Source: Taenia hydatigena
Taxonomy: Eukaryota > Platyhelminthes > Cestoda > Cyclophyllidea > Taeniidae
NCBI GenBank assembly: GCA_036345935.2
Contig: JADWOT020000010.1
Location: forward strand, 5,407,417 to 5,471,416
DNA length: 64,000 nucleotides
Direction of reading: 5' to 3'
The notes beneath the pieces were generated by a model. It had not been told where the DNA came from. It saw only the letters and a program-made list of their open reading frames with translations, and searched no databases. Made by a program: the position numbers and the translations under genes. This document shows positions 32,483 to 45,562 of this stretch, in pieces. Position 1 is the first letter of the stretch; every line of letters begins with the position of its first letter.

Positions 32483-32558
32483 TGTATATTTTTATATACT
32501 TGCATACATATATAGATGCCTACAGAAATTTATATACATATATATATGCATATATTCG
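32483..32558. repeat. TA-rich simple repeat
   Basis: Imperfect TATATACATA tracts with TGCATA interruptions, surrounded by ordinary AT-rich sequence. Confidence 0.8.
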
Positions 32559-32849
32559 TGAACGCATACATATTGCCATCACTATTATAAGTATACGCTT
32601 GCTAACGTATGTATTTTAAGCAGATATGTGTTATTAATTTATGCAATTAGCAAACAAGGTGAAATGGTGAGGTCGCATGCTTTGTATACCACAAGACAAA
32701 ATTAAACCTGCGGGTGGAATTATTGGTAAGAGGTGTCTGATTTCTTCAGACTAGATGGAAAAGCAGCCTGATTTTGGGATTAATAAAATTGCCCAATGGG
32801 TTTGCATTCAAAATGTCAGCCTGGAGTCAATCCTTTTGGGGCTTTAGCA

Positions 32850-33285
32850 AGAAGGGCAAGAATCCTTCCCAGAGTGACCAATGCATCAAAGTCTACGAAC
32901 CTGGAGTTGACATGTGAGCGGATCCACCTTAGAGGAGTTAGAACCGATGCGCACGTTTAAAGCATGCTCGTTCAAAGACTTAATTGATAGTGCTTTCTCA
33001 AAGCATTTAAGAGCCATCTCCTTGCCTGACTGCTTGACAGGTACCACAAATCGGAGTGGTATCAGTCATGACTGCAGATATTGAAGTCATGGAGCACAGT
33101 TGAATAGCCAGCGATGCAATCTAAGCTTCGTGTCCGAAAATCATGCAGAGGAGTAGCGTATTTGCAGCAGCATTGTTTTCCTGACTGTTCTCGAATTTGA
33201 GAGGTTGCCATTTGTTGCTCTATACTTTGCATGAAGTTCCTTTGGTAACATTGTTGCACTTTTACTCCTAAAACCTGCATGGAAT
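32850..33285 (-). repeat. Interspersed repeat, second copy at 58075-58497
   Basis: This aligns over about 430 bases with 58075-58497 in the same orientation (shared ATGCATC.A.GTCTACGAAC, GCGGATCCA, GTCAGAACCGAT and TGCCTGACTGCT blocks). On the minus strand a shared frame reads MLLQIRYSSA here and MLLYMRHLSA at 58 kb, followed by RWLFNC in both. This suggests a decayed coding region, with stops here. No family recognised. Confidence 0.65.
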
Positions 33286-33548
33286 GTGTCGAACTATTCG
33301 GCGACCAACTAACATGCAAACTCTACTAGTAACAGTCAGTAGAAATAGGCTATTGACACTATCAAATAGTTTTGGTGATCCGTTATTTCGGATGTGTTTG
33401 TCTTCATACACATTGCGACTGGAAGCACTTTGGTGCTTTGGTGCTGTTTGTTGGTCTTTAACTATGCAAGCGCACCCACTTCTGTGAAAGTTTAACACAC
33501 CGACTTTACTTGTAGTAGAAATTGCAGCAAGGTGCCCGTTTAGCGAAT

Positions 33549-33760
33549 TGCTGAACAGAATCGGGCTGTGTATCCGTGCTTAAATCCTAAAGATGCGATC
33601 ATTTTTCATCAGCTTTAACTTTTTGACTGCAAACTACAACTCAGTGAGAAACAAACTCATCAAAAGCCGTTACACAATGCAGCATTAATCAGGCAGGTAA
33701 CAACGTCTCACGCAACATTATCCTTGGCAGGCGAAGGCGTAAAATCACCAGGAGTATAAA
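33549..33760 (+). repeat. Copy of the copy-B flank
   Basis: The inverse of 7011-7213. Shared blocks include GATGCGATCATT, CAAACTACAACTCAGTGAGAA and CAACGTCTCAC. It is not adjacent to a duplication unit here and so may resemble the site before copy B was joined. Confidence 0.65.
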
Positions 33761-33959
33761 TCAATTAAATAAGCGATTATAAGTTCGAACCATTCACCTC
33801 AAAAAAGTAAAAAAAACTCGTGGAAAGCTAAATTGATTTCATTTTATTTAGTGTCTATGCAATCAGGGCTTTTAATTTGTCCTTTGTTTTTGGAATGTAT
33901 GGACCTTGCCTTGACTAATCTAAAGCAATTCAAGGCGTGATCCAAAATAAGACCGATGC

Positions 33960-34378
33960 GATCCGCGTTCAAAAATCCTTTCAGATAGCGTGAAGACCTG
34001 TGACTAAAATGGTAAAATAAGCAAATGTCATTATTGTATTCGCTAGGAATTGGACCAATTAATGTTTCCTGAAAAATTTCTACTTCCATGCAGAACGGTG
34101 ACTTCATTATAGGAGTCTTTTAACAAGCGAAGAAGCCATCTTCAGGTCGGAAAAGCACAGGTGCATTAGTTTGTTTAGATGACACAGCGAAACGGAGGTA
34201 TGAAAATATACGCAACTTTTATCCCTAGCACGAACTGTGCGCACTTCCTTGAGTGTCCATCGTCAGTTGCTGTGTTTTGGATGTTACCATTTCGTTCCAC
34301 TGAAAGGATTAGGCAGTGCGGCACTTGTGCAATCTCCTTAGCGAATAAAACCTTCTCTTACATGGTCATAAATGCTTG
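33960..34378 (+). repeat. Duplicated segment, partner at 63640-64000
   Basis: Collinear with the last 360 bases of the window (shared TTTAACAAGCG.AGAAGCCATC, CGGAAA.GCACA.GTGCATTA and AAAGGATTAGG.AGT.CGG). The partner runs off the window end. Overlapping short ORFs are not conserved in frame. Confidence 0.65.
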
Positions 34379-35955
34379 CTAATTCTAAACGCCTCTGCAT
34401 TCAGTTATGCTTGGAGCTGAACTAACGGAGAAAGTGGGAAACTGTTGCATATCTATTCGGTGGAATGGCTACACGCTGGAACTGGTTTCTTGCACAGTCA
34501 TTTCCTCCCTCTACTGTAATGAAAGAATTGAAATCAAGTTTAACGTGAATAGTCAGGATTGCCTATGGAATTTCTGTAAAGAAGAGATCTATTAAAACGC
34601 TGTTAGGGAAGAAAAAGGCGTAGGAATCGAAGACTCCATTTATGAATGTTTAAGTCAATGTCACAGGACCCCATGCAGTGACACACGGTGGTGAGGAAAA
34701 TGACCATATTATCTATGGACAAAGTATCACAAATGCGTATAAGATGAATGCATTGATATGGTGGTACAAATGGCGTGGTGATTTGGAATACTAAGGCATA
34801 GAGTTACGAGGTGTTATAGGATCAGAGGATCAAAGTAAGAACGGTAGGGATTGAAGTTTACTGGGTTGACTTGTTTTATGGATGATTGGACAGATAAGTG
34901 CGGAGCACTAGGACTCCTTTGAAGTGATTATTAATAATGTTGATAAATGAGAAGGTGTAATCGTCGATAAAAGCAGACAAATTTATTTAAGAAATCAAGT
35001 GAAAGCTTTAAGGAAATATTGTAGAGCTATATTTTAACAGGTGATGGATAATTCATTTAGTCCTTTTTGAGCGCACGTGTGATAGGCTGATTGCAAATCT
35101 GGCTGGGGATAGGAAGTGGCAGTGACTAATGATTTGTGGAACCAAGATCCATTGTCGTTATTTGGTGGAATGGTTAGAGCCAATTTACATGGATGGATTA
35201 AAAATAAATACGTGGCCGGCATAACTTGATGACAGGTATTTGAAGTATCTGTGATCTTCCATCCGTGGTGGCAAGGAAGCGCATTCAAGCTGCCGATAAT
35301 CAAGTCTCTACTCTCGTTCCCTCAACAAATCCTATAGGCAGATGCCAAAGATTGCGTAGGACTAAAGGTCTTCTTGAACTCTAAGAAAAAACACCTACTA
35401 GCATAAGCCAGTGAAAAAAAAACAATTATCCACTCATTTGAACCATCGTGGTGAAGAATCAAGAAGCCATAGTGTATCATATATGTATTTCAGGCGCGCT
35501 AAGTGCGGAAACTGGCACGTGCCAAAGAAAAAAGCTGCCAATAGAATTCAAACTTTGACTGTCCTCCGGCTAAGTGGAATCGTTGCTCTGTTACATTTAA
35601 CCACAGCACACTTAATGGCTGCAACAATCGTCGCAATATCGGATCTCAAATTGTGTGATAATATATATACAGCAGTTCGCCATAGGAGCAAATTAGTACT
35701 GCCTTGTACACAGTTAGAGAACCACATGTTTCCCTTCTAAATTACATTATAAAGAGTGCGAGAGTGCTAGACATGGGGAATCAAGACACTGTGAGAGGCA
35801 AACTAATTTCATGCCTTGATGAGCTGCTTAATGGATTGTACATAATCCCAAGCATCATCTCGCAGACGATGTTCACTAGTGCGAAATAACCAGAACGATC
35901 ATCGTGAACTTTGTGCCATGACTACCAATTCTAAATGACGACAGCATTTTTGAAC
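34379..35955. other. No supported gene
   Basis: ORFs of 60-109 codons occur (longest 35411-35740 plus), without domain, conserved copy or matched splice signals. 34600-34900 is G-rich on the plus strand. Confidence 0.4.
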
Positions 35956-35959
35956 GAAG

Positions 35960-36330
35960 ACAGATGCTTTACAGTTGAACTGGGCCGTGTGTGGCACGTG
36001 ACTTGATAGCTGGCTGTATCTGAGACACGTCAAGTCCGCATAACGGATATATACGTCAAACTTGACCCTACGCTGACCCAGCTTGAGTACATGTGGCACA
36101 ATAAAGGTACATCTGTTAGTGGCAGCAGTTGATTAGGGGGATAAAGAATTCGTCATGCTAATAAAGTTGGGCTGTCTGATGCAATCGCATTGCTTAATAA
36201 CCTCCGCATCCATGTCCCTTCCCATTCCCACTGTGGTGGCGCATATTAATGCAACTCCAAAGATCCATTGGCCTTGTGCAAATTGACCGAGGTGCCCCAT
36301 GATTACCAGCAAGGACACTATTTACACGCA
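35960..36330 (-). pseudogene. Old coding-like segment paired with 13600-13760
   Basis: The minus strand reads LGQRRVKFDVYIRYADLTCL and then SQLSSHVPHTAQF, related to 13.6 kb. Just upstream on the same strand (36318-36133), GHLGQFAQGQWIFGVALI may be a neighbouring exon. The product is unknown. Confidence 0.35.
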
Positions 36331-39300
36331 TTTTTGCTAAGCATCAAGTGCAGCGATGATGGCAAGGCAAATGCCTCAGTGCGATGCCGACGGATAGTTG
36401 TGGCTCGCGTGCGCTAGGGGCATACGTCTATCGAGTGGTGGATTTGTCTTGTCTATAGCCTTGCAGTCCATTCTAATGCTAATCCAATCATAGCATTTCA
36501 TAACAACGGAGGTCAGTAAGGCAAGGATGATGACAATTTGAGCTTTGCAGGTAGCAGAACCCCTTGTCAATCCCATTGCATAAAAGTCACTCTCATGGCA
36601 CGTTTCGCATACCATCTGACCTACCAATGCCTTTGTAATTGAAGTGCTGCACGTATTCAGTGGTAGAGCTTACGGTCACAATTACGGTTTGCATGCGGAT
36701 TTGCGCATTTGTGCTGAAGTAGAATGGACCCTCTTTTTACAATATCACCAACCATAACTTCAGTTGACACCGATCCATATAGCCTTGTAGTTCCATACAT
36801 ATGTGGTAAATATGTGAATGCTTCAAGAATTAACTGGCAAACCTAAAGTTATGTTTTTCACTAGAGCTTAATAAAATGGCATGCCTTAGATTGTTGAAAT
36901 TTGAAGATTGCATGCGCTTCTTCATATGCACTCGGAATGCAGCACAAAATGCAATTATTTATCATCACGGCACCATCCATTATATTCGCTACTAATCTAT
37001 GATAGTGCTTTATCCTGTGTTTGGGAAAGGCATCTGATGCAACTAGATATTTTTCCTTGACCTAACCGCACTCAAGTTCCAAACGCAGAGTAAAGTGTTT
37101 CTTGTGTTCCTCCGTTAAGCAACTCTAGCACCACCTTTCTCTTAATGTAGGCCAAACAGGAATCATGGCCCAGATCTCTCTGTTCAAGGTGCACTGCTTT
37201 CATGTGAAGCAGTCAGGTTTGATTAATTAGCTAAATGACGGGCTCCTATTGTTCGCTAAACACAAGAGCTCATACCTCATGATTTGCACTTTGCACTGAA
37301 AGCCAAGGCGTGGGAAATTGAGAGGAAGGTAGAGAGTGAAGGAAGGGGAGAGGTGAGAGACTGGATAATGTAGCTACATGGTGCAATTACGACAGCTATG
37401 CATGAATAACTACAAACTTTGGAATCATCGCCACGTAGAGCCCATTCACATTATGCTATCCCCTGCGTACTTTGCCATCTAGTCTAATCCACTCCGTCAT
37501 TGATCTCAGGCGAGCTGATTAGCTAATTTGAACTAAGACAGCCAACATGAGTGTTTAATTATGCATTGCAAGAGATAACTATTTGTCAGTCTCCAAAGAT
37601 TTACAATTTTACTTTCACGTCACTTTAGGCACTCACATCTATGACGCCTGTGGCATTTGTAAATGTGATTCATATTCATCCGTTCCACAGCCATGGGGTT
37701 ATCTCGCCACTTCTACCTAATATCCACCAACCATTTCGTGGCAGTACAATGCTTTAACAAGTTTGTCAAAGCGATTTCAAAAATGCGGCTTAGTGAACAT
37801 CAAGTTTCTGCCCTGATTGCCACATCAAATGAAGCTCACAGGCCTAGTCTACAAATGATGCCAGGTGTAGCCTCTTATTTTATAAAGAGTAGCACCGAAA
37901 TAAATTTATCTCTTAGAATTTGCAGCTAAAAACTCATTGACTCCCATCAAAAGATGGAGCACCCTCCTTTTCATTAGCATTGTGGGATCAAATGAGGCCC
38001 ACAGGAGACAAAGGCGCACCCGCTGAATGACATCTCGTGCACATCCAAGTGGTCAAAAACAAACCCACAGGCAACACACCGATAATTTTGTATGTGCTTT
38101 TCTTTAGTAGAGCACCCTTGCGTCCCTTCAAGCGAATGCAAATAAAAGCACACTGATTTCTAAGAACACTTGGCTTTTTAAGTATTTCAAAATTTGATAC
38201 CGGGGACACGTTTTTATCTTCAGTGAAACAGGAACGTAACAAGCATGTGTTTGGTCTTACTTAAAGGGGCACAGCACGGAATGCAATTCAAACCCAACCA
38301 CGTGTGCCTTTGTGTGGCGCTGCACTTTCAAAAGCGTGTTAGAACTTGCAATTTCTGTGACGCCAGATATGATGCTGTGTACCTAATTACGCACAATACA
38401 TTTTAATTCGCCTTCAGACCTTAACTGCTCACATGCCAACGATCTCCTCTAGCTACTCAAGCCTGTATTTGCTCAATCTCTTATACAACTCTGATCTTGC
38501 TCTATTCCACCCATTTCGACACTTAACTCCTTTTATGATTTAATAGAAATTCTGCATTTTTTTGTTTTCTTCACTGTACTTTAGACGATTTTTCCAATTG
38601 ATTTGGTCCTTCTTTGTTCCATATTCACGACTCAAAAACCCATGGTTTCATCATTGTAGTCTCGAAACATTTAAATCTGTCCCTTTATTTCCAACGTGAT
38701 GATCCCAGTGCTTGAGTGGTACGGCATGCCTACTGAGAGCGCAAGCTTTACCTCATGCCATCTTAGCCACACCGACCAATTACATTTCGCTTTTATGCCA
38801 TCTCCCGAGGGTAGCACACACTTCCATTGGTTTGGGTGCAAACCAAGTCACGATCATACTTTTGCCTTTCTTCTGGCAACCACTCCCTTGGAAATGAATT
38901 TCGAGCGCTTACAGCAAAACGCACTGATCATGCTTTGCCTTTGAAGGATTATTCTAACACTGCACGTCAACGCCATTTTGTGGCAGAATCTTTACGACCT
39001 TAGTTTAGGTTTGCTTAGGTCGCACACTATCTTGACAGATAAAGCCGAAGGTAACACTCACTACAGAATCATCAGACACGTGATTTAATACGTTTGCAGC
39101 CAAGATCTATCTGCTGGACAGTCAATTCTATCAGAGCTGCGCTGTTTAGGCAAAAACAATTATTCATAATTATTCGGACTGCTTCAATTCCTGCTCGGAT
39201 GCCAAGTATAATGTGATTATATTTAATTAATTTCAACCTACTTCAACTTGTACATGTATGAATATGGATCCCGCAAGAGATATTTCTACTCCCAGCTTAA

Positions 39301-42300
39301 TGTTGACGTGCAAATATTCACGACGTCAACGCAAACGAGATATCTGCGTTACGTGTAAATAAACGCGAAAGTAAATTCTGCAATCTTGGTATTGCGGATT
39401 CTACTTCAGAAATGAAAATAATTGGCAAGGACTCTATGGCCTAAAAATGCCATGATATGAAATAATTGTATAAATCTTAACTGGCTGTTCACGAAAAGTT
39501 GAAGAATTCTCATCAATAAGCTTTTAACAATCCAAACAAAACTGAGCATTATTTCAGAAAACAAAAGGGTCATCTCAATTTCAACTCCATTTCACACACC
39601 TACACGGATAATGTTAAACTTGCCTATAGCGAGAGTGGGAGCAATGTTTGAGAGACCAAATCTCTTCTTTTTAATGAACAGCGAAACATAATCATCTATG
39701 CGAGTTCCATACAGGTGAAGCGAATCCAGTGTCCGGTCTTAATCACAGACCTTACATATAGCACAATGAAATAGCATAACATTTCGCCAACCTAATCAAA
39801 TGATTGCCATTTGCATTTGCATACATGATGGCAATGCATCGTCAACAACTACTCAGTAGCCTTGATTTCAATTACTGAGTGGTGTGTCTGGAAGGCTAAA
39901 TTACCTGGTGAGCGTGGAATAAAGTGCTCGTTATTTATTGGGCTTACCAATGTGGTGAGAGGCTGTTTGGCATAACGCAAGCTTAGCCTCCTTTTTAGAA
40001 AGCCCAAGTCGTGACATTTGATGATGCCTGATAGAGAAACAGTCCAATTTTGCTGAGCCTATAGGTCTTTAAACCTGGCGCTATCATGAAGAGTTTTACA
40101 GATGACCAAAGATTGGCTAGCAAACATGCACATGTTTTGCACAGAGTTATTAATGACACTTGCAGACTGAGACTGTGAAGCAGGTAGATGCTTTGAAATT
40201 TAACAAAAGGAAAACTCAAGAGTGCTTGGCAAATTTAAAGTAATAAGAGTTTTTTTTAAAGTATCTTCGAATTAAAAATTTGAACCAAGGATATTAGGTT
40301 CTAACACTTTGTCTCTGTCCAGTAAGCACGAGCTGCAAATGAATCGCTAATGCTCTCCTCGACAACGCAGAGAAAGCGTAAAATTTAAAGAGTATCACCA
40401 TGTTTTTGCATTAATATACATGAAAATGTACGACTTTCGGGTTTAGCTAATGAAAACTGAGAAAACCTTTTCTTTGGAACGCAGGATATTTTGAAGCTAG
40501 CAACAACTAAATGAAATAATTTGTGCTTAGCTCATTATTAGAGTCAGTAAAATTAGCACTTCCCCCATGCTGTGGATCCACTGCGCCGTTTCAACTTTTA
40601 TAATAAATAAATAAATCTCGCAAAACTGACAAAATTTGCATTCGTTGCCTAAAATTGCACCAGTGGAAAGTGGGAAGTGCCAACTGACGTTACATTAGAT
40701 TGCGATTAACCTAGCTCAGTTTTATGCTAGTAGACTAGAATACCAATGGCAAAGTAGTGAGCACTGTTAACAACCAAATTCTTGTATTCCAGACTGCAGG
40801 CACATATTGTCAAAGAATTGCAAGTGAGTTTCCCTACGACCGTAAAAGGTCGATTTCATTCAGGAGCAGACAGTTTTGCCGACCGCCAGGTGTGTCCAGA
40901 GGTTGACTTTGGAATGCTGGCTTGAAAGTAGAGCCAACAATGAGATTGCTGTATTTAGCACAGATCCACAGAGACAGAGGTTAGCGCATGCCCACATTGC
41001 TGACGTCTCTGTGCCTGTAAGTTAAGGATCTCTCTGCTGGGATGCCAGCACTTCTTCCATTCGAAGCATATTCACTTCTTTCGCACAACTAAATCTTGTC
41101 ATAGACGGAATAAATCAGGTTGAAGATCCTTGAAAGTCGGGTCTGTTTCCCACTGTTACCAATGTAGCAGCCTGGGGCCTCCTCTAAGTCCAAAGAAAGC
41201 AAATTACTTAAAGAAAAATATGCATAATCAACAAGTAGATTGGAATTGGATGTCGTTGGCAGGCTTAAAGGCCAGCTCACACAGCACAGACAACGTGGTC
41301 CATCAAGTGGTTGCAGTGGAAACCAGCAGTCGAACAAAAAATGCGTTACAATTATAGCGGCAAGATTTTTCAGGCATCAAATAGTACTTATTAGGGATTG
41401 CGGATAAATGTAAAACAAGTTTTATTTAGTCTTTAAAGGGGTGGTCAACAGGCGAAGGATCAGGCATTCTTTGTGCCCTCTGAGCCATGCAGACAAATCG
41501 TGAAACTGTCCTCAGAACTAAGTGGATACGAGTCTCAAACATACGGGTGCAGATGGAGTCACTTCCACAATTTCGCCGGTTAAATCAGTTGCATTGCCAC
41601 TTAACTACTCCTTGGTTCCTAGTGGCTCCTTAACCCACAAACAATGGAACAGATCTGCCGCAAAGCAGTGATGATTAAACCATACTCACTGAACCCATTG
41701 GAATTATTTTTTTTCCTTGACTAATGAACTGCAAACCTCAGACTTCTTAACAAAGTCCGTAAATGATGCAAGCGCTTCTAGCATTATAATGATCACGCCA
41801 AAATAGCTTCAGCGACAAGTCTGATGCCTGTGTAAAGTACCTGGCCATCGCGCCACAACAGATTTGCGGATCAAATACAGATAAGACGGCAATCACGTAA
41901 GGGAGAAGCGCTTTTGTTATTGATGGTTGAACTCCAAGTAGATAAGTAAACTGGTCCGAACAGTAGAATGATTTCGGTGACGCCGTAGCCAATCGACACT
42001 CATGGGCTTGAGTTTGCCTTCATGCCTCTTGCCATGCCTTCTCAAATATGTTCCTGCGATTAGTAGTGTACTGATGCAGTCACCATCAGAATGTCCTTTA
42101 CAATGTCAAGTTGTTGGAAGACACGTATAAAGAAGTCCATTGACTATTCCTCCCTCCTAATCACATCAGTAACAATAGTTATTACGCTAAGCGTCTGCTC
42201 AAGAGAAACGCACGCCAAGATACCTAGAATTTTCGTCCTAGTCGTGGGACGGTAATCGAGCAACAATAAATGCGTAGAAGAGAGTGCGAAGCAGCTTTCA

Positions 42301-43480
42301 TGGCATCTTTGCTTACTGAGATGCATGTGCATGCGTTGGCCTCCGGAGAACATCTTGATAAGCTCATCCAACTACTCTGCTGCGATTCGCAATGCGCCTG
42401 CATCGTCTCGGATACACCATGTTTGCCAAATTAATAACAATTTTACGGAAAGAGAGCCCTTTGCGTAGCCGGGTTGCTACGTGTGCTTAGCAAGAGACGA
42501 AGTTCGCCTTCTTTCATTCCTTCACACATCAATTGTTGCCGCTCCCAGTGTTGAATTAGACAATGTGCTTGTCACTATGACCTTTAGCTCAGCCGAAAGC
42601 ATAAAACTATGCTTGGGAAGTGGTTGAAGCTCACAAATTTATGTGATCCACAAGAATTAATCCTATTTTTTTTGTAACGCTATCAGTTTTTCGAAATTAA
42701 TATGAATAGTTTTGCCTTATTTGCGAGTGCGATGGGAGAGGAAAGCCGCTAAAATGGCAAATTAGCAGGCATCCTAGCGTAAGTTATAGCTCGATAGGCA
42801 CAATTTACTATCCACACAAATAATTGTGTATAGGCTGTGAATGGATTGGATAGAAACAGCAACCCACATTAGCTAAGCGGAATCACATAGAAGTCAGCTT
42901 GAGTATGCAACTATAGCTCAAGGATTTCGGATGGATAAAAAATGAAGTTTGAAGTCCATTTGCTTAGAAAGATCTTTATTGGACCTTAAAACGCTTACGA
43001 AGCAGAATACGGAAATGGACTGATTCGTTTGCTGGTTTGATTTTACCTGGTTAAGGGTGAATGCGGAGTTTCAGAACAGTGTCTTCTTCTAGAATGGAAT
43101 CGCCACACACACATGGACCATGTCAGCGATGCCGAGGAACAGCCTTTACTCTATGTATGTAGCCAAGTCAACAATCAGGGCAGTAATTTTATCACTGCGG
43201 CACATGCCGTTGACAGCAGCTGATACTGGACAGACTCAATTACGATCTGATACAAAAAATCTGTTACTACTGTCTCAATCCATCGTTATGGAGGCCGAGT
43301 CAGGAAATGCTGGCTTTATTGCTTACGACGAAGTGTGATATATCATCTGCAAAAAATGTAGCCACTCCTTAAACTGCATTTAAACGGTGATCTAAGTGTT
43401 GAGTAACTATCGTTATTCAGCTGCAAAGAAGATTTGTAGTCCCTTATGCATTTATACTTTTATCACCCTGCGTGAGTTTA
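36331..43480. other. Large gene-poor interval
   Basis: No convincing gene. Near 38346-38405 the plus strand reads TCNFCDARYDAVYLITH, a C2H2 finger one residue short, before a stop; it may be an isolated finger fossil. ORFs at 37693, 38696, 41130 and 43120 (60-82 codons) have no support. Several homopolymer and AT-rich patches occur. Confidence 0.4.
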
Positions 43481-43640
43481 AAGGCGTCTGTCAGAAATCA
43501 TGATATGGACTTGGAAGTAGGTTGCATTCATCCAGCATTCTAGAAATTCTCTTCGCCCAGTTTGCCTACAAACTCAAGTCTAGATGTTTTCTACGTCCCG
43601 TAGCTCATCAAGCATAAAATATTAAGTAGCCTTTTTGTAG

Positions 43641-44558
43641 GTGAAGCCGCATGATAAGAAGATAACAGATCTTTATCGAGATTTAGTTGAACAGTTATGC
43701 AGATACCTCAACGCTGTGGATATTGTCAATATTTGCACATCAATTCCAAGCTGGAATTGGATTCTCTTTATAAAACGACCGTATTCGTACATTAGCAAGT
43801 GGAAGTGGGTAGACAAACGAGTCTGCGCAACGCTATATTCAGGTTCGCGAACCCCGTCCCGCACAAGCATTTGCAAAGCTATTGAGCAACACTTCCACCA
43901 GATGCAGTTTGATCTCCAGTTCTCGTCAATTCGAGCTCCTTACGGTTCATATGAAACAGTCAACTGTCTTCTTTTGATTTCCGTCATGGCAAGAAGAGGC
44001 AATCCTGACCATCCTATTCTTCCATTGCATGTAAACAGCAATGTATTTCTGAGCATAGTGAATTCCACGCGTCGTACAACGGTGTATGTTCAAGCGTTTC
44101 GTTACGAGTTTCCTTTGCATGTCTATAGTTTCGCTCCGGATGTTAAAAAATGCATATTTCATGGCAATCTGTATTTGGGAAGCCTGCGTAGACGAAGAGC
44201 AAAACATGCTACGATGGACTGCATTCTCTACATACTTGAGCTTTCTCAGTTTGCAAGGAACGGTTCCGATATTGTAATCGAGCTAAATGCCATATTGATG
44301 ACCTTGTCACCTAAACAAACATTTGGGATTGTGATTATCGATGATGTGAAGCGAGAGGAGGAGAGTGGGATGGACCTCTTCATGCGGTATGCAGAGAAAC
44401 TCGGTTTCGCAGATGGCTCTACTTTGGCAACCGCACCGATGAACTGGCGAATATGGCATGTGCAAGATAGTGGTAGTCACATCACAAAGCGCCGAGACAT
44501 ATTTGAGTGGGTTTGTCAGGATGTAATTTGGAGGAGAATGCAAGAATCTACAATTTAA
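43641..44558 (+). CDS. F-box-like protein, main exon, intact
   Basis: An open frame of 305 codons begins right after a splice acceptor (CCTTTTTGTAG); the first codon is GTG, so this is an internal-start exon rather than a complete gene. Residues about 7-50 fit an F-box: ITDLYRDLVEQLCRYLNAVD then IVNICTSIPSWNWILF. F-box proteins usually bridge SKP1-cullin ubiquitin ligases to substrates. The rest (LPLHVNSNVFLSIVNSTRR, TFGIVIIDDVKREEESG, RDIFEWVCQDVIWRRMQE) is a family-specific domain I do not recognise. Upstream, 43485-43640 is homologous to 61870-62084 and may hold exon 1. AATAAA follows at 44579. The F-box call is from pattern only. Confidence 0.7.
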   Translation: MKPHDKKITDLYRDLVEQLCRYLNAVDIVNICTSIPSWNWILFIKRPYSYISKWKWVDKRVCATLYSGSRTPSRTSICKAIEQHFHQMQFDLQFSSIRAPYGSYETVNCLLLISVMARRGNPDHPILPLHVNSNVFLSIVNSTRRTTVYVQAFRYEFPLHVYSFAPDVKKCIFHGNLYLGSLRRRRAKHATMDCILYILELSQFARNGSDIVIELNAILMTLSPKQTFGIVIIDDVKREEESGMDLFMRYAEKLGFADGSTLATAPMNWRIWHVQDSGSHITKRRDIFEWVCQDVIWRRMQESTI

Positions 44559-44578
44559 TTAGCTGCTATACCAGGATT

Positions 44579-44584
44579 AATAAA
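44579..44584 (+). promoter_or_regulatory. Polyadenylation signal AATAAA
   Basis: It lies 20 bases after the stop codon of the F-box-like exon, which makes it a plausible 3' end for that gene. Confidence 0.5.
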
Positions 44585-44995
44585 AGGTGTTTCTTCTTTA
44601 CCAGAGCGTCGTTTTTGCCTACCCTGTGGTCGGGATTGTGGTTTTTGTCACTTAGACGAGGTTGTCATTGACAGTTCTAGCATGGCCAACGCTTTGAAAC
44701 TGATAAAGCGAAAAGCGGTAAATGCGTTTAATAGCAGAGTATGATTTAAACAATGTTGACAAGATGATTTCTTTATGTTTTTCATAGTGGAGTCTTGTCC
44801 CACTCCTGCTCATGTTCCTTCACCTCTTTGGTTGATCGGGTTCCCGCCTCTTCATCTGCATCCGTCTTATCTAGCGCCGATTTGAAGGTGATATTATAAC
44901 TAGATTAATTGCGTTCACGATTCCAGAAATACCTTTCGCTTTTCTACACTCACCTAGATTGATGTTTACCATTTACGACTTTTATCGGAGACCAA

Positions 44996-45115
44996 ATGCC
45001 TCAATTGATTGCTCATTTTCAGGGCTCTTCTTCAGACCTACTTCAACAGCTCCTGAAATTCTTAGTAAAGTTGCAAGATTTCTGCACCAAAAGAAATAAC
45101 TTAGCGGGGTTTTAA
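44996..45115 (+). pseudogene. Segment co-duplicated downstream of the F-box gene
   Basis: A short frame (PQLIAHFQGSSSDLLQQLLK) corresponds to PQLIARLPVSDPDLRQCLLK at 63455-63520, at a similar distance downstream of the second F-box copy. A second frame (NASIDCSF versus NASVDCSF) is also shared, so the coding frame is undecided. The duplication block therefore covers more than the F-box exon. Confidence 0.4.
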
Positions 45116-45562
45116 CTATTTCGTCTAATTTTGCGACTAATAGCCACCATCCTCATTCATATAACTCACACAGTTGCTTATTTGCCCATACGTGAGCACA
45201 CAGAACTCCACGCTTGAAATACAAGAATAGGTAAGCGCCGTTATTGCTTTCATTGGTAATTCTGTGGCCTGGTGTTTCATGAAGAACGCACGATTTAATG
45301 TGGAACAGTGTTCTGTGTCCCGAATTCTTCCGTAAGTGATGAGCTCGGCAGCAGTGTAGAACTGCATAAGTACAATGGTATAACGAGATGACGCTTTGTT
45401 GTAAGTGACGCACAGATTACACACTACTCACGGTTAAAGCGTAGACCCAGTACAGTTAGTAATGCGAGTTCATGAAATGCTATTGCATTTAGCTGCCAAG
45501 TGCCAAGATACGATTTCATTACCGGCCTGGCGACTCCTTCCATATGGCTTAATCGTCACGCA

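Noticed and set aside
32483..32558. Possible promoter TATA cluster
   Set aside because: It is a simple TA-rich repeat with no gene downstream.
44307..44543. Minus-strand ORFs across the F-box exon (also 43673, 43947 and 62682)
   Set aside because: They are antisense shadows; the plus-strand frame is the one conserved between the two copies.
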